Positions 39,201-48,700 of a stretch of DNA of 59,887 bases are shown here, one piece after another. The DNA lies in the IMG/VR virus record IMGVR_UViG_3300042324_000823, positions 1 through 59,887 of that record, one strand, 5' to 3'. How positions within the stretch are numbered: position 1 is the first letter of the stretch; every line of letters begins with the position of its first letter. The DNA comes from a virus. A program made the translations under genes and the position numbers. The notes beneath the pieces were generated by a model, which was not told the DNA's origin, made no database searches, and saw only the letters and a program-made list of their open reading frames with translations.

Positions 39201-42200
39201 ATGGAGCACAAAGAAAAACTAAGAGCAGTTGCAATAGAGGCATCTCAAACTGCCTTTGGAGCAAAGAAGCCTACAAACTTTGGTGTTCAAGAAACACAGA
39301 GTTCTGGTAGAAGTAATTTTATGTCAACCATTGGCGGAGTATTTACAAAACCAGATGGGTCAAAAGTATTTGTAAAACCAATGCTAAGTGAGTTAGACGC
39401 TATAGCAGAAAAAAGAGGAACTGAGATTGCTAGAGCACAGGGCTTACTAGCACCAAGACAAACAATCAAAACAATGATTGATCCTACAGATATTGATGAA
39501 CCAGATGTTAAGAAAAAAAGAAAGATTATTGTTTTGGAATCTCCATATGATTCAAGATTTGATCCAAACACAATGCCAAAAACTTTTACTGAAAAAGAAT
39601 ATATTAAGCAATTAGTAGCATCAAGCCTTCGTGGAGACAAAGATCTTAAGAAAGGCAACCTTGGAGGCAATGTTGTAACTGATGTTGGAGCAGCAGGAGT
39701 ATTTGATAAAGCCTCTGGAACAAGATCTTATTCAGCAGGACTTCCATCTATGGAAGCAATTGCTATGCACAATCTTAAAGGTGTTTCAGGTCCAAATGCC
39801 AACAACTCTCCTTTCTGGTTTGGAAATGCCACTGCTGATATTCCACAAAATATTCAGTCTGCAGATGAATATGAAAGAAAAATAAAAGATGAGATTAATA
39901 GAACTCTTCCAAAATTAAGAAAAACTATAGATGGTTTTAAACTTGATGCTGGAGATCCAGCCAAAAAAGTTTATGAAGATATGTATAAGAGACTTCAGGC
40001 TGGTTTAAACGCAGACTGGAAAAAGGTTTATAACTTCCATCGTTCAATTTTGGTAAAGCCAGATGAAGTACTTGAAGACAAAAAGGGTAACCTAAAGCCA
40101 ATACCAACAAAGCCAAATAACGGAAAGTTAAAATCAGACTCTGGCAGCATAAAGGATACAAGACTTGCTCCAGCGAGTGTTGCTTCATCGGTTCGTCAAG
40201 GCCCCAAGGGAAGAATTGTTGGAAAAGCAAATGCCCCAGGATCAAAGAATGCAACTGTAAACGCAATTCTTGCGGGAGTAAAAGGATCTGTTGCAAAAGC
40301 CAAGGCTGCTGGTGCCACTATTGGAAAAACAATATCTCAATCCGCAGCAGCATCATCAAGGACTGCTTTGTATGGAACGGGATCAATAGATGCAGATGCT
40401 AAATCTTTACGTAGACAAATGGAAAAGCGCCAAAGGGCAGAAGCAAAAACACAAGCAAAGATGGCAGCATCAAGAACTAAACTATACGGCATGGGGCCAA
40501 TGGATGCAGATGCCAAGTCTATGCGTAGACAAATGGAAAGAAGAACTAAGTTAGCAAACTCTGTAGCATATCAAAAAAGAATTATTAGTGAAAGAGCAGC
40601 AGCACAGTTTACACCAGCACCTTCAGTTTCTGGAACGCCAATGGGACCTTCAATGGCAAATGGTAAATTTGAAACCACTAAATTGCAAAGACTTAAAAAT
40701 AATAGACAAAATGCAAAAGTAGCAGGTAAGGGTGGTATGGGAATTGCTGGCGGTGTCGGAATGGCAGCAGGTGCAGCAATGATTGGTTCTATGGTACCAG
40801 GTAAAGTTGGAGAAATCTCACAAAAATTAATGATGCCACTTATGGGATTGTCTATGATAATTCCAATGTTAAAAAGTCCTGCTTCAGCCTTAGCAGTAGG
40901 ACTTCTTGCAACAGTTGGATCATTTGCTGCCTTGAGAATGTCATTTGATAAAGCAGCAGATCAGGTTTTAGAAGAGGGTGAAAAGTTTAAAGGATCTACA
41001 TCTGCATTACAGACTATAGCAAAATTTGGTGGTAAGACAACAGCCTCAGAACAGATGGACCTAAGAAGAAAAAATTCTTTTGCAATGCTTGGCGCAGCAA
41101 CTGGTAAGACTACTTATGGAGAAGCATATGCTCAAACAGCAGAAGGAAAGGCTTTGACTGCAAGAATTTCAAAACAGAACGCTGACGGTAAAGGAAATGT
41201 TGCAGTGAAAGATTTAGGTGGCCAACTTTCTGCAGCAATTATGTCTGGTGCTATGGATATGTCACAGGCAAAAAGTTTGGCTATGAATGCTGCTAGACAA
41301 GCAGGAGATATGTCTATTGGTATAAAGGTTATTGCTCAATTAGAAAGTTTGCTTGGACCAAACGGAGAAAACCTTGTTAACGATCCATTAAATGTTAGAA
41401 TAAATATGGTAAATGCAAATGCAAAGAATATGAAAACTAGTGCTGATAATGTAAAAAATGCTGGTGTTTTACAACAACTTGCTGGACAAAAAGTAACACA
41501 AGGACTAGGCATAGGCGCTTCGGCTCTTGGTGGAGCAGCAGCAGGTGCTGGAATTGGAACAGCACTAGGACCTGCAGGAACTCTAGCAGGAGCAATTATA
41601 GGTGCTGGAATTGGAACAGCAGTAGGAGCAATTGGTGGATACTTTGCCTCAAAGAAATATGCAAAAGAGGCAGCAGTTCTTGGAGCAACCTATGCGGTAG
41701 ATGCTAAAATTGCAATGGAACAAAATAAACAAATGCTTGACTCTCTTGATATGTATTATCAGAAAAAAATTGAAGAGTTAAGGCTGCAGGGTAAAATTAA
41801 TGAGGCGTTAGAACTAGAGAAAGAGTATTTAGGAGATAAAGAAAAAGGCAAAGTTGGAAAAAGAGATCAACTAACTGCAGCCCAAGCAAAAATGCAAGGA
41901 GACATAGTATCTCAATACAATAGTGCTGGTGGACTTCAAGAAGCAATGATGTCTGGAATGAAAAAAGCCACAACTGCAAAATACAAAAATGATCCTAACC
42001 AGTTAGCATATATAGATACTGTAAATCAGCAATCAAAAAATCTAAGAAAAGATGGTCTTATCGATAGTGGACAAGAGTTTTTAATTCAAGCAAAGATGGC
42101 AAGTGGAGATATTCCTCCAGCAGTATTCAGAAGTCTTTTGCAAATGGCAACAGACAATAAAGACATGGCCCCAGTGATGATGAAAATTATTACAAAGTTT

Positions 42201-45080
42201 AGTGGTGCAACATCTGAGTCAATAGGTGTAGCAGCACAGAATATTCTTGATGCAAAGGGTACCATTAACAAGACAGTTCAAACAAAATTTATAACCAGGG
42301 TAGAAGCATTTGAAAAAGACTCAGATGCTCTTGATTTTACAAAAAATATAATTAAGTTAAACAGTCTCAATACAGTTATCCCATCAGATGTTATGGTCAG
42401 TTACTATACTGACAAAAGCAAGGAAAGCCAAGAGGCATACGCATCATTAAATAAAATGCTAGACGCAATTGAAGGTAGCAAAGATTTAACTGCAAAAATT
42501 GTTTATGAGATTATGCCAGAGGTTAAGGGAACAGCAGCATTTGATGAAGCATACTTTAACACATTAACTGAAGATCAGCAAAAGGTTTATACAACTACAA
42601 TTTCAACATTAGTTAATATTCCAGAGCCAAAAATTGAAGCAAGCGAAGACTATAAGGCGTGGCTTAAGGAGCCTGCACCAAGAGGTGGACAAGGAGTAAC
42701 AGGAAGTCTTTCTTATAAAATACAAAAATACACAGAAGCCCAAGGATACAAAGCCGTTACAGATAACTTATCAGTAGGAGTAAAGGCTCCAGTAGGAGGA
42801 AACACTCCTGCCGATGGAAACAAAGTCCAGTCCTCACCACTAGATGACTTAGTAAAGAAACTAAGAGATGTACGAATGAACCAGATCAAGGTCACAGAAG
42901 GCTGGGGTGCTTCTCGTAAGGCACTAGATAAACTGTTTGGTGGTAACAAAACTATTGATGTATTTAGCGGTATAGAAAATGATCTAAGAGGCTTAGGTAC
43001 AAGCCAAGACTTTATCGAACTAATCGTTGGCATGGATCCAAAGGTATATGAACAGAAAAAGAACTCATTGTTTAAGTTTGACAACAAGAAAAATATTGTT
43101 GGACTAAAAGAAGATGCTAAAAACATTCAGGAAGCATTAAACTCAATAACTATGGGTGACTGGAAGTCTAGCATGGAAGCAGACTTCAAGGCTATTGAAA
43201 ATCAATCAACTGCATTTAATAAGTTGGCAAACCTTGGAGTTCCAGTAGCAGAGGCATACCAATTAATTTCTGATAAAACTTTGGCAGCAGCCATTGCCAA
43301 TGGAGTAAATGATAAAAGCCTTAGAACTTTGATTTCTAACTATAAACTTTTAACTGCAGCACAAGAAAAGTCAGCGGCAATTCAAGGAGTAAAAACAGAT
43401 ATCGCACAATTTAAGAAAAACACAATTCAAGAAGCAAGACTAAGATCAAAGTATGGGGCAGAAGATGCTTTTGCAATTTCATCCGATGAAAACCTACAAT
43501 CAATGGAAAGCCAAATTGCTTCACAACAATCGAGATTAAATAAGTTAATAGCAAACGGAGCACCAACAGCAATTATTGTTAAAGCCCAGGGAGAGTTAAA
43601 TGATTTAATTGACGATTTTACTGAAAGGCTAAATCAATTAAAGTCTACCGTTGAATTCATGCAAGGCTTATTTGATAAAGGTTTTAGCAATGCTATGCAG
43701 GCCTTTGATGTTCAGGAGACAGCCCTAAATATACAATTTAAAATAGATACAAAATCACAAAATGCAGTAATTAAAGAGGCACAAAATGCAATTGCAGCAA
43801 TTCAATATGAAATAGATGACAAAGAAGCAGCACTAAAGGGTATTGAAGAGCAAGAACAAAAAATTAATGATAAGTATGATGAAAGAATTAAGGCTTTAGA
43901 TGAAGTAGAAAAGTTAAACTCTTCTATTTCTAATCAGCAAAAGGGTCAACTAACTCTTGCTGAGGCCCTAACCTCTGGAGATATTTCAGCAGCAGCAAAG
44001 GCCGTACAGGATATGAGAGCCCAAGCAGCAGCAGATGCAGTAACAAAACAAAAAGATGCTGTAGAGAAATCTAGAGAATATGAATTGTCTAGAGTAAAAA
44101 CTCAGGGTGGAAAAACTAGACTAGAACTTGAAAAAGAAATCAAAGATCTTCAAGATAAAATATTTAAAATTGAAGAAGAGAAACTAGAACCAGCACAAGA
44201 GTTTATTCGTTTAAGACAAATAATATTAGACAAAGATATAGAAGGACTTACGGTTCTTGGCAAAACAAAAGATGCTTGGGAAGCAATTAAAAATCAAGTA
44301 GACCTTGCATTAATTAAGAGTGCTGCATTTGTTGATTCTATGAAACTTGCACTAGAGACTCAAGCAAAACTTATTGCAGCATATCAGGCTCAACCAGGGA
44401 ATACTTCAAGCAACTCTGGTACAACTGCAACACAAGGTCCAGGTCCATTTGTTCCAGATCCAAAAGCATCAACTGAAGGAAATAAAAAAGCAGAAGATAT
44501 TAATAAAGCAGCATTAGAAAAGGCTGCAGATTATGCACCTGCTATTGCAGCAGCAGCATTTCACCCAAGCGCTAATGCAGCAATGGAAAATGGAATAATC
44601 GGGGCCCTGTCTATTGCATCACAAATAAAAGCAGCAGCAATTGCTGCAGCAGAAGCAATTAGTGTACAAAATCAAGCATCTAATCTTTCTAGATTTAAGG
44701 CAAAAGAAGCAGCAGATCTAGCAGCAGAGCAAGCAGCAATAAATGCTAAGGGCAGAGTAGGAAGAATGAATGGTGGAATAATTCCTAAAATGTTCTCTCT
44801 TGGTGGATTTGCTAAAGGCACAGATACAGTTCCAGCAATGTTAACTCCAGGAGAATTTATAATGAGTAAGTATGCTGTAGATACTTATGGCGTAGATACT
44901 ATGAGAAAAATAAATAATGGCGAATCAGTTGGTGGAGCAGTGTATAATAATACATATACATTAACTGTTAATGCAAAAACAAATGCTAATCCAAATGAAA
45001 TTGCACAAGCAGTAATGTCAACAATTAAACAAGTTGATGATAGAAGAATTAGAGGGGTGTCATTAAATGCCAGAAATTGA
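36213..45080 (+). CDS. Tape measure protein (2955 residues) with probable embedded kinase-like module
   Basis: The largest gene. Residues ~220-440 match the TP901-type core (FKRVYGEMFTTQAE, FGVAAEDLANKIDFLNAV, NASEGANALKSGLASLIN). Hydrophobic stretches lie at about 541-575, 1507-1580 and 1764-1820. 'LTPGE' motifs at ~682 and ~2876 recur in phage tape measures. Residues ~1023-1290 form a globular block that looks like a phosphotransferase: GVFTKPDGSKVFVKP, a following E-x3-IARAQGLLAPR, then DLKKGN and GVFD. SRTALYG/SRTKLYG repeats near 1380-1450. Coiled coils follow ~2480. The protein sets tail length and may enter the cell membrane during DNA delivery. Confidence 0.85.
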   Translation: MADVESNIHVNIDTSDALASLKLLQRQISAFHTQMAKSGTAASAVAANQAQNLMNSINATGKFQASMRTVTSSTESFTNALERNKLTSREYFRYTGAATKTFGRLFRSEFETLNKVARERVKDIQTQYVKMGRGANGALQAIAVRPLTLDMKNLGTQTAIAAQRQQLLNQLLRQGSTNLLNFGKNTQWAGRQLMVGFTVPLAMLGTVASKTFMKLEEQAIRFKRVYGEMFTTQAETDAMVKQIQKLATEYTKYGVAIEDTMKMAADAAAMGKMGAELVAQVVQATRLAVLGGVEQTQALETTISVTNAFGVAAEDLANKIDFLNAVENQTVVSIEDLTIAIPKAGPVVKQLGGNVEDLAFFLTAMKEGGINASEGANALKSGLASLINPSTKASKFLGELGVNIKGIVEANQGDIKATVVGFAQALDTLDPLNRARAIEQLFGKFQFSRLSTLFQNVTTQGTQAQRVLSLTKATTEELAILSQRELDKIQNTTTYKFKKSMEDLKLAIAPVGEQFLKALTPIVEFVGKILDKFNNLGDGTKKFLTILTVALAGVGPVLLMGFGLIANAVANIIKMFAGLKSMYNRTGQSSQILGEQTNYLTKEQLEASAVAASLDQVHQRLRQTFTSETAAVNMLANAYRRAIAAQIGFTGPSAGKRLPTPKKYGKGTTSVPGTGNKDSVNADLTPGEAVIPQQSAQDPANRPAIAHMVAGGRVQGLAFAPEVAATTDAKSVAINETHVGGRSEPRLISDIIKSNPNMSPDQKLKLITMEQVLISQGLPPVTTTKHSLMFNFPEWMNKAMPSLTGGVPKQQFIDEWIKGGAGKWSPSGMSAVQAQALDNAFLKSIQESKSPFINDSIVDNLYKKEIPKIISPNDPGYVKSQGLYATDYRFNMGKGLGTTPDESRKILDEAKRQGLILDYSIDERVNSKKRVVTGSSTITLPAGTYHGVQVPEGTVVNMNRLGAGTTPVISQGTKAAKKAKVAAPPSAPQLLDLEKAMEHKEKLRAVAIEASQTAFGAKKPTNFGVQETQSSGRSNFMSTIGGVFTKPDGSKVFVKPMLSELDAIAEKRGTEIARAQGLLAPRQTIKTMIDPTDIDEPDVKKKRKIIVLESPYDSRFDPNTMPKTFTEKEYIKQLVASSLRGDKDLKKGNLGGNVVTDVGAAGVFDKASGTRSYSAGLPSMEAIAMHNLKGVSGPNANNSPFWFGNATADIPQNIQSADEYERKIKDEINRTLPKLRKTIDGFKLDAGDPAKKVYEDMYKRLQAGLNADWKKVYNFHRSILVKPDEVLEDKKGNLKPIPTKPNNGKLKSDSGSIKDTRLAPASVASSVRQGPKGRIVGKANAPGSKNATVNAILAGVKGSVAKAKAAGATIGKTISQSAAASSRTALYGTGSIDADAKSLRRQMEKRQRAEAKTQAKMAASRTKLYGMGPMDADAKSMRRQMERRTKLANSVAYQKRIISERAAAQFTPAPSVSGTPMGPSMANGKFETTKLQRLKNNRQNAKVAGKGGMGIAGGVGMAAGAAMIGSMVPGKVGEISQKLMMPLMGLSMIIPMLKSPASALAVGLLATVGSFAALRMSFDKAADQVLEEGEKFKGSTSALQTIAKFGGKTTASEQMDLRRKNSFAMLGAATGKTTYGEAYAQTAEGKALTARISKQNADGKGNVAVKDLGGQLSAAIMSGAMDMSQAKSLAMNAARQAGDMSIGIKVIAQLESLLGPNGENLVNDPLNVRINMVNANAKNMKTSADNVKNAGVLQQLAGQKVTQGLGIGASALGGAAAGAGIGTALGPAGTLAGAIIGAGIGTAVGAIGGYFASKKYAKEAAVLGATYAVDAKIAMEQNKQMLDSLDMYYQKKIEELRLQGKINEALELEKEYLGDKEKGKVGKRDQLTAAQAKMQGDIVSQYNSAGGLQEAMMSGMKKATTAKYKNDPNQLAYIDTVNQQSKNLRKDGLIDSGQEFLIQAKMASGDIPPAVFRSLLQMATDNKDMAPVMMKIITKFSGATSESIGVAAQNILDAKGTINKTVQTKFITRVEAFEKDSDALDFTKNIIKLNSLNTVIPSDVMVSYYTDKSKESQEAYASLNKMLDAIEGSKDLTAKIVYEIMPEVKGTAAFDEAYFNTLTEDQQKVYTTTISTLVNIPEPKIEASEDYKAWLKEPAPRGGQGVTGSLSYKIQKYTEAQGYKAVTDNLSVGVKAPVGGNTPADGNKVQSSPLDDLVKKLRDVRMNQIKVTEGWGASRKALDKLFGGNKTIDVFSGIENDLRGLGTSQDFIELIVGMDPKVYEQKKNSLFKFDNKKNIVGLKEDAKNIQEALNSITMGDWKSSMEADFKAIENQSTAFNKLANLGVPVAEAYQLISDKTLAAAIANGVNDKSLRTLISNYKLLTAAQEKSAAIQGVKTDIAQFKKNTIQEARLRSKYGAEDAFAISSDENLQSMESQIASQQSRLNKLIANGAPTAIIVKAQGELNDLIDDFTERLNQLKSTVEFMQGLFDKGFSNAMQAFDVQETALNIQFKIDTKSQNAVIKEAQNAIAAIQYEIDDKEAALKGIEEQEQKINDKYDERIKALDEVEKLNSSISNQQKGQLTLAEALTSGDISAAAKAVQDMRAQAAADAVTKQKDAVEKSREYELSRVKTQGGKTRLELEKEIKDLQDKIFKIEEEKLEPAQEFIRLRQIILDKDIEGLTVLGKTKDAWEAIKNQVDLALIKSAAFVDSMKLALETQAKLIAAYQAQPGNTSSNSGTTATQGPGPFVPDPKASTEGNKKAEDINKAALEKAADYAPAIAAAAFHPSANAAMENGIIGALSIASQIKAAAIAAAEAISVQNQASNLSRFKAKEAADLAAEQAAINAKGRVGRMNGGIIPKMFSLGGFAKGTDTVPAMLTPGEFIMSKYAVDTYGVDTMRKINNGESVGGAVYNNTYTLTVNAKTNANPNEIAQAVMSTIKQVDDRRIRGVSLNARN

Positions 45081-45702
45081 TCCAAGAGTCACCTATGTTC
45101 AGGGTCGTAAAAAATATAACAGACCAAGCGGTATGCTGTGGTCTGAAAACTCTGGCACTCTTAAAGATGGTTTGTACATTCCCTATGGGTATGAAGTTGG
45201 AGTAGACCCAGAAGATGTTGAAGATCAAACCCTTCTAGATCAATTCTTGTTTATTACTGATGATAATAGACAGCCCCTTGATTTTTCAGAAGAAAGAATT
45301 GAAAAGCGTGAAAGAATGATTAATGGTCGCATGAGATCATATCACATTGCAGATAAAATAACACTAAGTACAAGTTGGAATTTAATTCCGTCTAGATCCC
45401 ATGCAAACATTCCAAGTTTTGATACTGCTACTGGAGTTTCTCCATATGTATCCTATACAACTGATGGAGGCGCAGGTGGAGCAGATATGCTTGAGTGGTA
45501 TGACTCACATAAAGGATCTTTTTGGGTATTTCTTGCCTACGATAGAAAGGGTATATTTAGTGGAACACCAGAACCATACGACCACCTTGGACAATACAAT
45601 CAACTTATAGAAATGTTTATTAGTGATTTTTCATATTCTGTTGAAAAAAGAGGAACTAAGTTTGATTACTGGAACGTCTCAATAACTTTGGAAGAAGTAT
45701 AA
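45067..45702 (+). CDS. Putative distal tail protein
   Basis: 211 residues. Position right after the tape measure (14-bp overlap) and the content RMRSYHIADKITLSTSWNLI, KGSFWVFLAYDRKG and FDYWNVSITLEEV fit a tail-tip protein that starts the tail-to-baseplate join. The last ~25 residues 'DFSYSVEKRGTKFDYWNVSI' resemble the end of phage minor tail proteins. Start overlaps and the next gene's TAATG indicate a tail-tip operon. Confidence 0.65.
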   Translation: MPEIDPRVTYVQGRKKYNRPSGMLWSENSGTLKDGLYIPYGYEVGVDPEDVEDQTLLDQFLFITDDNRQPLDFSEERIEKRERMINGRMRSYHIADKITLSTSWNLIPSRSHANIPSFDTATGVSPYVSYTTDGGAGGADMLEWYDSHKGSFWVFLAYDRKGIFSGTPEPYDHLGQYNQLIEMFISDFSYSVEKRGTKFDYWNVSITLEEV

Positions 45703-48700
45703 TGTTTGAAGATAAAGAACTGCAAACATTTTTAGAGACTTCTCCGACGGTACGAAACAAGTCAATAATAACAGCAGAATGGAACATGAACATACCAACC
45801 AATATAAAACATATTGGTAACTATAGATATAGACCAACAGAGTCTTCTTCTCTTTATGCTTCACTTCCAACAAGTTTTGATATTAATGATGCTGGAAATT
45901 TTTATACAGGAGCGACAGATGCAGATGTTTTAGTAGATGGAACATTTGACAATGACGACATTCCAACAACATTTTTGACAAAGAAGGAAAAGTTAAAAAC
46001 TCTTTATTCTTTAGAAGAATGTTTTAATCAGTTTAGACCAAGGTCTGGAATTAACAAGGCAGTGTTCTTTGAGAACGGGAAACTGCACCACCCCAATCTA
46101 GTCATGGCCGACAGACCAAGATACTATATGCCAGATAAAAATGATAAGTTTAAGTACTGGACTTCATACAGAACAGAGTCTGGTCAAGAATACGGGATTG
46201 CCTCAAAGGTAAGAGGTTCTCAAAACTCTATAGAAGATGCCTGTCCTTTTGTTGTCTATAAAGAAAAGATTCCAGCCAATAGAGTTGTTGTTAAGATGCA
46301 AACTCATACTGGAACAGAAAATCTAGGCCCCTTTTCGTCCCCAACTGGAGCATTTTCAGATCCATTCTTTGGAGAGTTAAATCAAAAGGTTCCAACTAGA
46401 TGGAAAATTCAATTCCTAAAAGATTCAAACTGGCAGGATGTTATATCTTTTAATCCAGCAATACGAAGAGCAGACGGATCATCCGTCATCAAGAGTGATG
46501 GATATGTTGAAATAGCCTATGGACTAATTGTTCCAGATGAATGGAAAGCAAATTTTGTTTTTGCAGAAGTATACTCAAGTATTTCTTTGCTTCCTGAGCA
46601 GTCTGTAGTTGGATATGCTTATCTTATTAAAGAAAATGAAAACGATATAGGCAAGTTTTATATTTGGAACGGTACAGATTATACAATCATAACCCCAAAG
46701 TATGGTTGGTATATCCAAGATGAGACAGTAGACAGACTTACAAACTTTGTTGTAGATGCTACATCTCCAAATGTATTTACTAAATCCTTAGATGGAAAAG
46801 AACAGTACCGAGAATTTGAATACATCTCTGGAATTAGAATTGTCGTTGACTCAATGAATGTAAAAGACTCAACCTTTGACCTTATAGAAATATCTCCAAG
46901 ACTTGTTTTAAATGTATCTGATAAAACTTTAGACTATTCAATTAATAAGAGTGCATCAGATCTTGGGCTAAGTGGTTTACCAGTTGGGCAGTTAATTGCA
47001 TCTAATGGAAATATTAATATATTTGATTATGATCAAGCATTTAATGAAAACAATCAGTCAAGTATTATAGCAAAATATATAAATAGACATGTTCAGTTTA
47101 AGTTTTATGAAGTAATTGTTGATGTTGCAGGCTGGGATTACTGGGTTCCAATTAAAACACTATATGCCGATTCATTTCCCAAGCAGGATCTTATGAATAA
47201 AACTGTGTCCCTTTCCTTAAGAGATATGTATTGGTATCTAGAATCAATAACTGCACCACAAATATTAATGACAGAAGTATCTGTAAGTTCTGCTGTTTCT
47301 CTTTTATTAGACCATATTGGTTTTTCTAATTACACATTTAGAAGAGTGGCAAATGAAAAAGAAACAATAATTCCATATTTCTTTGTTGGGCCAGACAACA
47401 GCGTTGCACAAATTCTTCAAGATTTAGCGGTATCAACTCAAACTGCAATGTTTTTTGATGAATACAATAACTTTGTTATGATGAGCAAAGACTATATTAT
47501 GCCAACAAAAGAACAAAGACCAACAACCTTTGAACTTAGGGGAACTAACGATCTGTTTCAAGATAATGAAATTAAAAATAAAACACTTGCAAATGCTAAA
47601 CTTGCAAATGTGATTTCTGTATCTAGCCAGACAAACAATGTATACAATGATGGAGTAATTAATTACACAACAAGACATATACAAAGATCTATTGGCTCTT
47701 TAAGACAAGCAAGCCTCTTAGATGATGAAAGATTTTACACTTATAAGCCTGCTCTATTGTGGGAAGTGTCTGGAACAGAAAATACAAAGTCAATAAATAA
47801 CGAAGTAAACAAGCAGTCTGCATATGTTCTTAGCGCTATACCACTAAACTCTAATCTTTTAGCAGATGTGCCAATTGTAAAAAATAACATTGTAATTAAT
47901 AATACATTTAGTCTTGGTGAAGCAGCGTATTGGATTACAAGATATAATGGATATTTTTATTCACAAGGAGAAATTATAAAATATGATGCAGTTCAATACA
48001 ACGTTACTGGTTTTGGAAATGTTTGGATAACTTCTACAGAAGACTATCAAAATTATTTTTCTAAACTTCCATTCAATGGAAAGATATATCCAACTGGCCT
48101 TGTAAGAATTTATTCTGAACCAAAATATTTTGAGCAATCTGGTGTTATTAGATTACAAAATGGAGAAGTTCAAAAGCATGGTCGTGGACAATTTGGAACT
48201 ACTGTTGTTGCACACAATGCTGGAATTGCTGATTACTGGAAATCAGATGACAATGTTAAAGGTTGTTACATGTCATCAGAGTATTTGTTTCAAAAAGATT
48301 TAACTTTACCTGCAACCACCGTTGCATTATCTGGAAAATTAACTGACTCTGGAATATCTTCTGATGCTTTAGCAAGAACTTCATCTAGAAGCGGAATTAT
48401 TAAAAACTTTCTGTCAACTTCTGTTGTGGGAGAGATAACCACAAATACTCAACAAGTCCCAGGCTCAGTTCAATCATCAGCACTTTCTTTGACTGGCCCA
48501 AACTTTGCTACTAAAGAAAAGCCAAGAAATTTTATTTCATATGTTCATAAATCATTAGAAGGAAAAAAGTATAAACACTTTGGAACAAGACTAAGAATTA
48601 TTGGTAAGATTGAAAGCAATGAAGACCGTGGTCAGACAACCAATGGATCCTCAACTTACTATGTTGTAAATGGTTCTACACCAGATAAAAATATTAACGT

